From Wurfbainia villosa (lineage: Eukaryota; Streptophyta; Magnoliopsida; Zingiberales; Zingiberaceae), in contig CM045989.1 of the NCBI GenBank assembly GCA_025175895.1, positions 126,121,272-126,185,271 on the forward strand: DNA of 64,000 nt, written 5' to 3'. The position numbers and the translations under genes are program-made. Below, piece by piece: positions 22,381 to 33,109 of this stretch (positions are counted from its first letter, which is position 1; each line of letters starts with the position of its first letter). Below the pieces are notes generated by a model that was not told the origin of the DNA, searched no databases, and worked only from the letters and a program-made list of their open reading frames with translations.

Positions 22381-23485
22381 CTTCTTAGGGGTAATGCCTA
22401 AATTGTTCTCTATTTTTCTAATAGTTTCCTTAGGTAGGATTGTTTTAGAGGTAATTGTTCTAGACTTGTCCTTAACCCTAATATCGCAAGATTTAGCACC
22501 TAAACAATAAAATCTATTCCTAGCATGCTTTTGTTCATGAGCAATAGCAATAAAATTTCTAGCATGATTTTGATTATTAATTAAAGAAGAAGCATAATTA
22601 AAAGTTATCTTAGGGTTTGCCTTAGTTCCCCCTACATTTGAAACTCCTCCTTTTCCCTTGGATTGCTTCTTCCCCTTAGGGCATTGACTTCTATAGTGAC
22701 CCCTTTGATTGCACTTGAAACACATAATGTGATATTTGCTCTTAATTGTTGGGGCTCCGGCCTCCTTTGACTTGTCCTTAACTTTAGGTGCCGATTGAGT
22801 CTTCTCGACTCGCTTTGGACACTTACTCTTGTAATGTCCATTTTTTCTACACTCAAAACATGTAATATGATATTTATTTTTAACCAATGCACTTGAGTTA
22901 CCTATAGAAGCTTCTTCTTGCTCTTCCTCCGGCGTGGAAGGTCTAATCTCCTCTCCCTCAATCCTTGAGGTGGAGGCTTCTCCAACCTCCTCTACCGACC
23001 CGAATGTTGAGCATCTCTCAACTTCCAAATCCTCATGCTCTTCTGAATCTCTTGTTCTTCGGGCTCCTTCTCTACTTGGGTCGGTGAAGGGTTCTCATGG
23101 AGTTTAGCTAGCTTACTCCATAAATGCTTGGCATCTTGATATTGACCTATCATACATAATAGGTCATTAGGAATTAAATCAACCAAGAACTTTATTACCT
23201 TCTTGTTTTTCTCGAATTTTGGAGTTGTTCCTCGGTCCATTTCTTTATCTTGAGGAATCCTCTCTTTGACCCTCTTGGATATTTGAATCCCTCCATCAAG
23301 ATGAACCAATCTTCAATGTTCATCATGAGGAAGGTTTCTATACTCACCTTCCATTGGTTAAAACCCCCAATTTTGTAAAATCCATAGGGAGGTGGAGTGT
23401 TGATATCATGACCTAATCCAAGATTTGGTTCCATCTTGCCCTCTAGCATTGCTCCCTCGGCGATCAGTCCATAGAAGAGATCCTT

Positions 23486-23497
23486 GCTCTGATACCA
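23486..23497 (-). other. Primer binding site, initiator-Met tRNA type (TRG-1)
   Basis: Plus-strand GCTCTGATACCA is the complement of TGGTATCAGAGC, two bases from the LTR that ends at 23500. Confidence 0.9.
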
Positions 23498-23499
23498 CT

Positions 23500-25153
23500 T
23501 ATTGATGATCGATGACCACGCTAGAGGGGGGTGAATAGCGGTTTCACTTCGTCGCTTGGAATTTGTTCGATCGTGTTCATCTACAAGTTTGTTAGTATGC
23601 AGCGTAAACAAATAGAAATGAAAAACAAAACAAACTCAAGCACAATCGAACACAAGGATATAACGTGGTTCGGAACCTAGGGTTTCTACTCCACAGGTCG
23701 AGCTCAAGTGAACTCTAGTGATGCACACCACTACTATCAAACTTCTCCTTCTCGGTGACACACCAGAGGTGAAGAAACCTCTTATAATAGTCTTACAACA
23801 ATAAGAATAAAGATATAAGTGAATACAAAGGAAATACAACAACAATGTAAAGAAAACTTTATAAAATATTGCTTTGAATGCTTTGCTTATTGGTTGCTTG
23901 GAAAATATTGCTTTGAATGCTTTGCTTATTGGTTGCTTGGACGAGCTTGAAGGACCCTGAAATGCACCAGCACTTCGCCTCAAATCGCCCCTAGAATCAC
24001 TCTAAGAACCATGGCCGAAATCCTCCATGAACTGCTCCTTTTATAACCTGCATCGAGTTGATTTCACGCTTGGCAGTTGACTTTCCAAAGGCACCAGTTG
24101 ACTGTCTATAGTGTTGTTGTCTCACAACGGACTTAATCCACATTCGCCTTCCAGCCAACAACTATATTAGCAGTCGACTGTCCTTACCAGTAGTCCATTA
24201 CTGCCTAGTAGTCGACTGGCCAATCGACTACGGAAGCTTTTGTGCCCGTGTCCACCAGCACCAGTCGACTTCCATCCATGGCAATCGACTGCCTAAGGCA
24301 CCGACCGAATATCCTCTAGTCGATCGAGAGACACAAAGCCCAGATGAGCATTCGTTGGTCTACTAACGATGACCGTCATAATTCGATTGACTACCGAGTC
24401 GACTAGGCTCCGAGTGCTTACACACATGACCAGTCAACTAATACACCTCAACCATGAGGTTTAACCCAAGTATGATCTCTTCATACTTGATAGACCGCTC
24501 GCAGCCTAGATATAAGCCTTCTAGCCACCTCCATTAGCCTCACGCCTATCAAATCCCTCCGAGTCCTCAATGACTTGTTCATCCATACCCTAGCCTTCAG
24601 GTGCTTCCATCAACTATTGTCATGCTAACCGAGTCTACTTTGCCAAGGTACATTTAGACTTATGTCATCAAGAAAAATGCTTGGAATTTACGTCACCAAA
24701 CATTGGACTTATGCTGCAAAGACTACATGCTTGGACTTTACGCCACCAATATCACACCCTTAGACTTCCCAATTGCCAAACATCCATACTTGGACTTTCA
24801 CCGCCAAAGTTCACTTGGACTTTACGCCGTCAAGACTACACACTTGGACTTATGCCACCAAGACTATACCTTTGGACTTCCCATGCTAAGTACCTATGAC
24901 TTGGATTTTACCATTGCCAAGACCCATGCTTAGATTTTTCCTTTGACAAGACTCATGCTTGGACTTTCCATGTCAAGACTCATGCTTGGACTTCTCAATT
25001 GTCAAGTACCCATGACTTAGACTTCTCAAATGTCAAAACCATTCTTGGACTTTCCATGACAATCACATTGTCAATCGTTTTGTCAAACATTAAAATACTA
25101 CTCAAGTTAAACTTGAGTCTAGTCAATCGTGTCCTAGGTCGATTGCACCAACA
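23500..25153 (-). repeat. TRG-1 5' LTR
   Basis: About 1654 bp on the minus strand. It contains, in minus-strand order, the dyad minisatellite (25060-24600), the palindrome zone, a GGTTATAAAAGGAGCAG TATA box (about 24048-24034), a 57-bp tandem duplication around 23860-23945 (ATATTGCTTTGAATGCTTTG twice), and the GGGGGGTGAATAGC-complement end block at 23523. Confidence 0.88.
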
Positions 25154-25397
25154 TAATATGACTATGATTTTATGATAATTGGATATGAGGTACGAAGCTA
25201 TTAAAATAATAAAAAGTGAAATATATTGATGCAATCAATCTTCGATCAAAGTTGATTAAGTTTGAATTGAATTTTGATATTTGAGTAATATATGTTGATG
25301 ATCGAAGAATATTCTCAAGTAAGAGATTGTTATTCAAGGGTGACCAAACTCATTTAATCAAATACGTTTAAAAGAAAAGATTATTGAAGAGAGAAAT
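25154..25397. other. AT-rich stretch, nothing recognised
   Basis: Sequence between the TRG-1 LTR and an older LTR. TAATA at 25154-25158 should be one copy of the TRG-1 target duplication; the other lies outside the window. No ORF or motif is supported. Confidence 0.5.
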
Positions 25398-28050
25398 TAT
25401 TGGTGCAATTGACTTCGTTGGCAAATGGAGAAGTCTAAGTGGATTATAGATGACTAGATACCAAGCGGTAGGAACTCCAATAAGGAGTTGGCAAAGGTGA
25501 AGTCCAAGTGGATCATGGAGGATCAAACATTTGATATGAGAAAAGTCATTACAAGAAAAATGATATTTCGCGACGATTTTTTTTCATCGCTAATATACAA
25601 TATTCGTCCCTATTAGTATTTAGCGACGAATAAATATCGTCGCTGAAAGGGTTTTATGATGAATTAACAATGTTTCGTCATTAATATTAAAGACAAAAAA
25701 AGACGTCGCTAAACTAACAATAATCATTGCTCAATTGATGTATGTTTGCAATGATTAAAGTAAATTCGTCAGTAATATTAGCGATGTTTAATACATTTTC
25801 ATTGCTTACAATAGCGGCGATATAATCTATTAAGTTTAGCAGTGAATATATATTTTCATCGCTAAATAATATTTTCACGATGAAATTTTTATTTTCGTCG
25901 CTAAAAATTGAATTTCCTGAAAGGTTTTACAGAGAGATCCACGAGCAAGCCATGGAAATTTTTGAAATTCCACGATCTAGGAGTCCTTTATATTAGCGAC
26001 GAATAAATATATTCGTCACTAAAGTATACTTTAGCGACGAAATTGAATAATTTCGTTGCAAACAATGGATTGCACAGAGAGCCCCACGGGTAGGGAATGC
26101 AAATTCCACAGGCGTGTGTATCGAAACTTAGCGCCGAATATAAATAATTTCATTGTTAATCATTGATATCTACTTTTGCATAATTTCATTTATTTATATT
26201 CTATATCCTATAATACAAATTTATATACACTCCCATCACAACTTAACAACGTAAATTTCAAACATTTAATAACAACTAATCACTTAACATAATAAAAAAA
26301 TACAACATCAAAAACATGACTTTATATTCAAAATAAGAATTTCACAATACCAATTTGATAACTCTTGTATACAAGTAAATGGATCAACGACTCTTCAATC
26401 AAGTTCAAATTCTAAGGTGGAGGAGGAGGTGGAGCTGGAGAGGACTCATGGATCAAGGATTGTAATGCTCTAGGTGCAAGCTGATTCAGAATTTGTTCAA
26501 ACATATCTTATCCTGATCTCATTAATGTCAACTCATCTTGGGTGCTTGCTAATTGAACTTGAGTGTTTGTTAGCTCTTCTTGTATCCCTTCTAATTGAAC
26601 TCTAGTAAAATCCAAATAGGTCATGAAAGATCAAATACTTGACGTAAGAGATAAAGACCAAGTGAGTATGGCAGACTAGATACTTGACATGAGATGGATG
26701 AAGTCTAAATATATTATGGAGGATTGAACACTTGACGAGGACTAGATATTAGATATATTGATGAAGTCTTAATAAGTTAGGGAGGATTGAATATTAAGCA
26801 TGAGATGGGAAATCTAAATAGGTTAAAGAATTGAATATTTGGTAATAATGAAGTTCTAATAGGTCAAAAATGATTGGATGTTTGACACAAGAAGGGAAGT
26901 CCAAATAGATTAACGAGGATCGAATATTTAGCAATGGTGAAGTTTCGACAGGTCAAAGTTAATTGGATGCTTAACACAAGAAGAAAAGTCTAAACAAGTG
27001 AATGAGAATAAGATATTTGATAATGGTGAAATCCTAATAGGTCAAGGGTGACCAGATATTAGATGGATTAAGTTCGAGCAAATTAAAGGTGATAGAATGC
27101 TAGACAAGAGAAATCCTAATAAGTTGAGATAAATTAGATACTAAGGAAAGTGAGAATTTAGTCTTGATAAGATTGAAATAGATGTATCAATCGATTGCTA
27201 TGGAATTACGATTGACTGATGAGCCCGAAACCTTCGAGTTCGAGGTTCAAGGGGGGTTACGATGTGAGCAATCAATCGCTTGATGTTAATAGTCGACTAC
27301 TTCATCAATCGAGTAATGGAGAGGATTGAACAAAAAGTTTGAAACTCGACTGTTAAAACTAAATTGATCGACATTAGGGGGTTGATGGAGAGAAGCAATT
27401 GACTATTGCCACTGTTCGAGCAAATAAAAGTTTGAAATTTGACTGCAGGACTTGACTATTTGAATAACAGTCAATTGATTATAATGAGCAGTCGACTATT
27501 GTGATTAAAACTAAGTTGGAAAGAGTCATTTTGTAAGTGAAAATGTTGAATTTAAAGGCAGTAATCAACTAATAGTGTCGGCAGTTGACTGTTGAGCAGT
27601 TTTCAACCATGATTTGAAAACCTATAAAAGGGGTTTTATGAAAAATTTAACATAACTATTGCACCTCAATCTTTGAAAGTTTTGGGAAGAATGTTGTTGT
27701 ATTTTGAGAACTTTAAGAGATAAATCAAAGTAATAAGAAAGTCAAGAAAAGTGAAACTCATTGGTAAAATTATTTCATTTCCATTATATAATTTGCATTT
27801 GTATCTTTTGTTTCTTTTTGATGATGTTGTCGTTTAAGAATAGTAGCTATCACTAGGACGTGAAACCGTACAATAAAATAGAAGATTTCACACCACATAA
27901 AATCGATTTATTATGCTTATATTATTTATGTTTTTTTTGTTTATATTTTCACTGTATAAAATTTTTATAGACGAGTACAACGAAAAAAAATAATTGACAA
28001 ATAAAAAAAAATCAAGAATTGTTATTCGCTCTCCTCTAGTGACATCGCCG
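25398..28050 (+). repeat. Old solo LTR of the copia/TRG superfamily, split by a CACTA fragment
   Basis: Begins TATTGGTGCAATTGAC after a purine-rich GAAGAGAGAAA stretch, continues with decayed AAGTCCAAGTGGATC minisatellite units, is interrupted at 25547-26606, and resumes with more units (26607-27160), CAGTCGACTATT-type motifs (27480-27620), a CCTATAAAAGGGG TATA box (about 27629) and a CTCTCCTCTAGTGAC end block near 28030. No primer site or gag follows, so it appears solo. It is much more diverged than the other LTRs, and the right edge is approximate. Confidence 0.7.
25547..26606 (-). mobile_element. Truncated CACTA element with the last exon of its gene
   Basis: The left end, CATTACAAGAAAAATG, is a CACTA terminus with one substitution. 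It is followed by inverted TTCGTCGCTAA/TTAGCGACGAA-type subterminal repeats (25565-26160). The minus-strand stretch 26606-26412 encodes QEELTNTQVQLASTQDELT...LRPXDMFEQILNQLAP-like residues and a proline tail, homologous to the last exon of the CACTA gene at 36157-35760. The right terminus is missing. It sits inside the old LTR. Confidence 0.75.
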
Positions 28051-29289
28051 TTCCAATAAATTTCATAAAAAAACTTAGGAGAACATTCTAGAGCCACAAT
28101 TGAAAAGGTAAGAGGTGTCTCCATGGGGATGATGTGGTGATTAAGGTACAACGATATTTACAGAAATAATATAGGTCGATTTTGGAGTAGGTCTAAAACT
28201 CTTTCATAGATTTAGATGACCTCTACGTGTCTTGACCACCACGTCAAGGCCCATAAAATTCTCCGTAATTTACCTTCCATACAATAACGAATAAATCGAT
28301 GGAGATTACTAAGTTGACAATTTCAACCTTTTGCAGAAACAGAAACGGCGGGAGAAAAAGCAGATCAAAGAAACATAACAACGAAAAAGCACTTAATTGC
28401 GAGATTAGAGGTAACTGAGCAATTCTGGATGGCAAAAATGTGGCTTCTAATTTGATTTGTTTATGCAGGCAAGTAAGAGTGCTAAAGTAGGTTTAGAGAA
28501 GTTTGATTTATTTTGATAAAGGTAGGGTACGATGATAAGAGGTGAAATTGAATCCCATACAATCCGGAATTCGAAATTTGCTCGAATTACTAGCGATGCT
28601 GAGTCATTTGTTAGGATCTATCTATGCTTTTCGAATGAATTTTGATGATCGATGAAAAATTGATGTGGAACTAAATCAACCGTCTTTAAGATTAATTAGA
28701 TCATAAATTTGAATACTTAGATTATCCAAAAAAAAAAATTAAGATCACACGAATGCAACACAAAGTTCTTCGAAATGGCTGTAGTCCCATGAAGTGATAT
28801 ACTTTAAACAACTTGGTCAAGAAAGAATAACAAGTGGATACTAAAGGTAAGGTAAGCTCATTTTTAATTTAGAAATGTTTATATATTTTAATTCAACAAG
28901 ATGCATACTATGAGAGATACGTTTAATAAAAAGAGAAGACTTGGTTATCCAAAATCTTTTAAAAGTTGGAGCATCACAAGGATTTATTCAATCAATACAA
29001 TCCAAGTGGTTCTAAGTTTCCGCCCTATTCTATCCATTTGTGCTAGGTAACTCATTTGAATATGAAGTTACAATTCAAATTATGTTCCAATCTAAATAAA
29101 ATTCTATTACCCTCTTTGTATAGGTGTGAAAGATGACATCTCCCAGCTAGTAAAAAAAACAAAAAATGACATCTCCTGATCTACGAGACTATTGTGGAGT
29201 AGCAGAGCATGCAATCTCTAAGATATCTTTGATTCGATCCTCAATTGCGGTACATTTTTTAAAAAAAATTCTTCAAATGGAATGACTGC
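28051..29289. other. Intergenic, AT-rich, no gene seen
   Basis: No supported gene. Positions 29195-29280 (ATCTCTAAGATATCTTTGATTCG...) resemble 37380-37455 inside the CACTA element, a short dispersed repeat. Confidence 0.55.
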
Positions 29290-29711
29290 ACGAACAAATT
29301 CATCCAAATTGTCTATGTCCACCTTACCTGGGATGAAATCCAGCACCCACTCCTTGATGGAAACGTAGTCCTGGGACCACATATGGCCCTTTGTTCGGGA
29401 TGTAGTGCTCGAGAGCTTGATGATATAAAATTGCCTGGGATCATGAACCTGCCCTTGGTTTCTACAACATAGTTGATTCTCTGACTAAGAATTTAACAGT
29501 CAGAGAAAATGACCACCGTGCTTGCATACATATCATAGCTTACTCCAACATTATGCCCGGCGTCCTCATGAGTCTTCTTGCCCTTCAAACACTTCATCCT
29601 GCTCCTGGTTTGCTTCCAAGAATGACACAAGCATAACATCTCTAAATTACAAGCTTGGTGGGCTTCATCTTCATGGCAATCATTCAACCTAGTAACAAGA
29701 GTTCTCAACAC
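29290..29711 (-). pseudogene. Possible gene fragment, unidentified
   Basis: On the minus strand, 29711-29493 is open (72 codons, Cys/His-rich: HQACNLEMLCLCHSW, RSRMKCLKGKK). Further down, near 29400-29290, a different frame reads WSQDYVSIKEWVLDFIPG and DIDNLDEFVRAVIPFEEFF, which looks like real but decayed coding sequence. The two parts could be exons or pieces of one degraded gene. I do not recognise the family, and chance cannot be excluded. Confidence 0.3.
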
Positions 29712-30003
29712 AAAAAAAATAAAGGGATAATCTGTTCCTCATGTTAACTTTAAGTTGTTATTTGGACCATAACAACATAATCCACCCTCACACTGAATCT
29801 TCACAATCTACCCTCGCTGTACCTTATGTGGTCAACAGAACAGATGGACTTTGTGGTTTGCCAAGGAGGTCTTTTTCCTCCTGTCTATTAGCTATCATTC
29901 AATGTAGTAATGAGTTCTCACCAAAAAACAGAAAGAAAATGATGAAGACAATCTCTATCATCCGTATTAACTTTAAGTGTTTACTCGGACCATTAACAGC
30001 ATA
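29680..30003. repeat. Diverged direct repeat of about 105 bp
   Basis: 29680-29775 and 29893-30003 share the order ATCATTCAA..TAGTAA, GAGTTCTCA, CAAAAAA, TTAACTTTAAGT, GGACCAT.AACA, AACAT/AGCATA. The spacing is about 213 bp. No gene. Confidence 0.55.
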
Positions 30004-30918
30004 AGCCTTAGCATGGTCAACAGATGGTGGAAGCCACCATCCACTACAGCAAAGGTTCTATTCTTTACAGTTGGATGAAAATGCAATCCTGCTTGTGATT
30101 GCTAAGAAAACACTTAACCACAATTTGTCCACTATGGTGTCGCACTAACCATCCAACAGAGTGATGTTGGCAGAAGTTTGAGTGTCACTTTACTGTATCT
30201 ATTGCAACTATGCATCACCTTTTGACCCAGCGCCAATGCGTTTTTTTTTTTTCAAACTAAAACAAACATTTTGAAGGTTTGTTGGAAACTCAGGTTTCTC
30301 TAATTTAGTAGATACCCCTTTTACTCATGTAATTGATTACAAAATGACATCTGGGGCTCCAGGTTACTTGATTTTTATGCATCTAGTGATATCTTCTTCT
30401 TCTGGGTAGGAAATTCCCAACTTTGGGTAGGAAATTTGCCTTAAAAAAAAAGGAGCTTCAGTACATCCAGTGAACAAAGTCATGAAAATGAAACACTATT
30501 TGTCCTTTGGGCTTGTCATACTTCATCGTGAGAAATAGTTCAAGAATTCACACTAGGAAAAAACGTATAAAAGAAAACTAAATTCAATATCGGTGCTATA
30601 AAATGCAGGAAAAGCATTCCCAGGAACCATATTGATATAACCATTGCATGACAACCATTTCTCATTTACCTAAAATTCTCCACTAATTCTCCTCAAAGGC
30701 ATTAATCAAGGAGTTTAAAGAGAACTCACTCAGCATTAAACCCAGTCAATTTTTGTCAGCACAGAACGGACTGTGTTCATCTCATCAAATTCCCTAAGAA
30801 ATGGAAATGGAATTAGTAGGCCTATAGATCAGTGTGCATCATTGAGCCTGTAGAACAATACCTGAAATCTAGCAGCCATCAGAAGTTGCTCACCAGCAGT
30901 TCCCAATCTATAAATCCT
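30004..30918. other. 3' flank of the pectinesterase gene
   Basis: Presumed 3' UTR and intergenic DNA. A T-run of 13 lies at about 30241. No other gene is supported. Confidence 0.5.
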
Positions 30919-32592
30919 TTACTGCTCAGATGGAACCCATTCATTCCCTTGAATGAAATTGTCTAGGGAGTAAACACCCACATGCTCCTCTGGTATCTGG
31001 GAGCTCCAGCTCACCCTGGTTGCTGCACTGGCCCTCGGTCCCCGACTCCCATACTCCCCGTAGAACAGCGTGCTCAACGCAAAGTCTCCCGTCCATGGCA
31101 ACCACCCCTCGGGCATCACAACCTCGCCCATATAGCAATTCACATACACCGTCCTTGAGTACTCCTTCCACGGCCGCCCAAGGTACGCCCGATGCGCCCC
31201 TGGCTTCCTCTCGTACGCGGCCAGGTAGTCAGCGCTTCCATTGATCGAGCACCCATTGAACACGAAACCCGTGGCCTGAGCCGGATCGGTCCGCCCATGA
31301 GCCGCTACCGGGTTACTTCCGGCCTTCGTCGGCCCTTCAGCGCGCGGCACCACCTCGATGCTACAACGATCGAACACCGCCGCCGAGTTCCCAAAGATGA
31401 AGTCCAACGTGCCGGAAATGCGACATCTGCGATAGAGCTGGCGGAGAGAACGCGCGTATAGGGTGTCCTGATGTCCCCTGAACTCCACCGATTCGAGTAC
31501 GGAGTGGTCGCTGTCGCAGCGGAAGGCGACCGCCTGGTGGGCGCCGGCGCCAGCGCTGTTCTCAAAGGTGAGGTCGCGGGCCGCGAAATTGTCGCCAAGG
31601 ACAGCAACTGTGGCGGAGTCGTAGGTGGTGACGACGCCCTGGTGTTGGCCAACGCTTAGCGAGCTGGTAATGACGGTGACCCCCATCCCGTCCCCTATAA
31701 ACACCAGATTGGTCTTCTCGGAGGAAATGCGAACCGTCTCCTCGTAAACGCCAGCTTCGATGTGGATCACGAATCGGTCCGATGCCAAATCAGCCGCGGC
31801 ATCGACCGCCTCCTGGACTGTTCGGTAGTCGCAAGATCCGGTCTTGCAGACGGTGGCATTGGGTGGGCGGTCGAAGGCGGAAATGGGAGCTCTGGCGCCA
31901 CCGTCGGATCGGAGGGCGGAGGTGGCGGGGGCGTTGCCCCAGTATCCGTCGCGCTCGGTTTGCGGCGGCGCCCAAAGGGATAGATCGGGGCCGAATCGCT
32001 GGAGGGCGGCGATCATGGAAAGGGCGTTGCTGGTGAGGGCTGTCAGGTCGAGTAACGCAGCCATAGCATCGGCGACGTGGCGGGAGGAGTTGACGTACTT
32101 GAGGGCCGACCAGCAGTCGTACTGGTAAAGCAGGGCGGCGCCGGCCCAGGCTCGGGCGTCGGCATCTCGGCCGTCGGAGAGGGCATTGGAGGCGTCGGAG
32201 AGGCGGCGTTGGGAGAGGGCGAGATGGTCGATGCAGTTCCTAGCAGCGGAGGCGCGGGCGGCTGTGGAAGAGGCGAGGATGGAGGCGGCCTGGGAACGGG
32301 CGGAGGGGAGGGCGTCGAGGGAGGCGAGCAAGGCTGCGCGAAGTAGGTGTAGGTAAGAGGGGGAGGGAGGGAGATCGGAGGAACGCGAAAGGGCGTCGAG
32401 GCAGGAGGAGGCGAAGCGAGTGGCGCGGCATGCGAGGGAAATGACAGAGGGCTGGGCGGCGGAGGGGAAGGGGAGGGAGGCGGGGAGGAGGAGGAAGAAG
32501 AAGACGGAGATGGAGAGTAACGCTGCCATGGTGATGGTGAGGACGAGGAGGAAGGGGCAAGTAGCAGTGGGGGAACGATAGAGCTTCTTCAT
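30919..32592 (-). CDS. Pectinesterase with N-terminal inhibitor domain (PME51-like)
   Basis: An intact intronless ORF of 557 codons. A hydrophobic segment at residues about 15-45 is a signal peptide or anchor, so the protein enters the secretory route to the cell wall. Residues about 48-205 form the PMEI-like pro-domain with four Cys (55, 64, 120, 160). Residues about 245-545 form the catalytic domain, which removes methyl esters from homogalacturonan. All active-site landmarks are present: QAVAF (Gln353), GHQDTLY (Gln375, Asp376), DFIFG (Asp397, nucleophile) and LGRPWKEYSRT (Arg473). There is no clear RRLL-type processing site between the domains. The sequence order resembles Arabidopsis PME51, from memory of the family. 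GC-rich and alanine-rich in the N-terminal half. It is the only intact host gene in the window. The start is the first ATG after a CT-rich leader. Confidence 0.96.
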   Translation of the reverse strand: MKKLYRSPTATCPFLLVLTITMAALLSISVFFFLLLPASLPFPSAAQPSVISLACRATRFASSCLDALSRSSDLPPSPSYLHLLRAALLASLDALPSARSQAASILASSTAARASAARNCIDHLALSQRRLSDASNALSDGRDADARAWAGAALLYQYDCWSALKYVNSSRHVADAMAALLDLTALTSNALSMIAALQRFGPDLSLWAPPQTERDGYWGNAPATSALRSDGGARAPISAFDRPPNATVCKTGSCDYRTVQEAVDAAADLASDRFVIHIEAGVYEETVRISSEKTNLVFIGDGMGVTVITSSLSVGQHQGVVTTYDSATVAVLGDNFAARDLTFENSAGAGAHQAVAFRCDSDHSVLESVEFRGHQDTLYARSLRQLYRRCRISGTLDFIFGNSAAVFDRCSIEVVPRAEGPTKAGSNPVAAHGRTDPAQATGFVFNGCSINGSADYLAAYERKPGAHRAYLGRPWKEYSRTVYVNCYMGEVVMPEGWLPWTGDFALSTLFYGEYGSRGPRASAATRVSWSSQIPEEHVGVYSLDNFIQGNEWVPSEQ

Positions 32593-32620
32593 TGTTGGAG
32601 CTTGGATTTTATAAAGAAAA

Positions 32621-32625
32621 AGGAG

Positions 32626-32652
<27 letters not shown>
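32621..32652 (-). promoter_or_regulatory. (GA)n/(CT)n tract in the pectinesterase 5' leader
   Basis: A plus-strand run of GA dinucleotides, CT on the coding strand, about 30-60 bp upstream of the start codon. CT microsatellites are common in plant 5' leaders and GAGA-type elements. A TTATAAAA at 32608-32615 is only about 18 bp from the ATG, too close to be a convincing TATA box. Confidence 0.6.
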
Positions 32653-32656
<4 letters not shown>

Positions 32657-33109
32657 ATAATAAGGGAAGGTGGAGTGCTGCACTAGCACATTATCATAAA
32701 CGAAGAACATAAACAAGGAAATGTTTAATTAACCCGGTTAATAATGTAGATGAACGGGGTAGAATGGTGAGTTATTTAATTATAAATTACCTGTTTTTGC
32801 AAACGTGGGTTTGGCTATGGACAGTGTAACTGTGAGCGTCCTAAAAGTAGACTCGTGAATGGTGGGGACAGTGAGCAGGTGGAAGTTTGGCAGGGATACG
32901 ATACTGGATGGATAATCTGGGCGATCCGAGATCTGATCGGTACGAGTGTTGCATAGCCTAGGTAATATAAGGGGATTTATTGATGACGATTTATACACGT
33001 AAAATTTAAAATTATTTAAATAGTATTTTATATTTTTATATTTATCAAATAGTATATTTAATTTTTTTTTATCTCGTACCACCACAAAATCACAAATTTA
33101 CGCTTAGAC
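32653..33109. other. Presumed promoter region of the pectinesterase gene
   Basis: No ORF supported. AT-rich from 32950 to 33090. No specific element could be assigned. Confidence 0.45.

Larger units (their letters stand above)
20249..23434 (-). pseudogene. TRG-1 gag, frameshifted and split by a solo LTR
   Basis: The start is taken at MEPNLGLGHDINTPPP (23434), which aligns with the TRG-3 and TRG-4 starts. N-terminal capsid pieces are 23434-23195 and 23309-22992 in different frames (ETFLMMNIEDWFILMEG; LIPNDLLCMIGQYQDAKHLW). 23028-22381 has an acidic linker and two intact CCHC knuckles (CFECRKNGHYKSKC and CFKCNQRGHYRSQC). After the 1563-bp solo LTR the frame resumes at 20817 and ends with the basic tail REDIPSEYLVN...FWVPTSVI at 20249. 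The breaks are at least two frameshifts plus the insertion. As in the other copies, coding stops before protease. Confidence 0.87.
2436..25153 (-). mobile_element. TRG-1: gag-only Ty1/copia element (minus), heavily nested
   Basis: Reading the minus strand, the order is 5' LTR (25153-23500), primer site (23497-23486), gag (23434-20249), non-coding region (20248-18493), polypurine tract (18492-18478) and 3' LTR (18477-17918 continuing at 3150-2436). There is no protease, integrase, RT or RNase H between gag and the 3' LTR. Insertions account for the size: a TRIM complex in the 3' LTR (3151-17912), a solo LTR in gag (20818-22380), and TRG-2 cutting off the outer 3' LTR end at 2435/2436. Without these the element is about 6 kb, like TRG-3. 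The layout matches the published TR-GAG class of non-autonomous retrotransposons. Confidence 0.85.

Noticed and set aside
22170..22401. ORFs with YIYIYI runs
   Set aside because: Translation of the (TA)n microsatellite.
31020..32560. Numerous ORFs opposite or out of frame with the pectinesterase gene
   Set aside because: Shadows of a GC-rich coding sequence; none has a domain.
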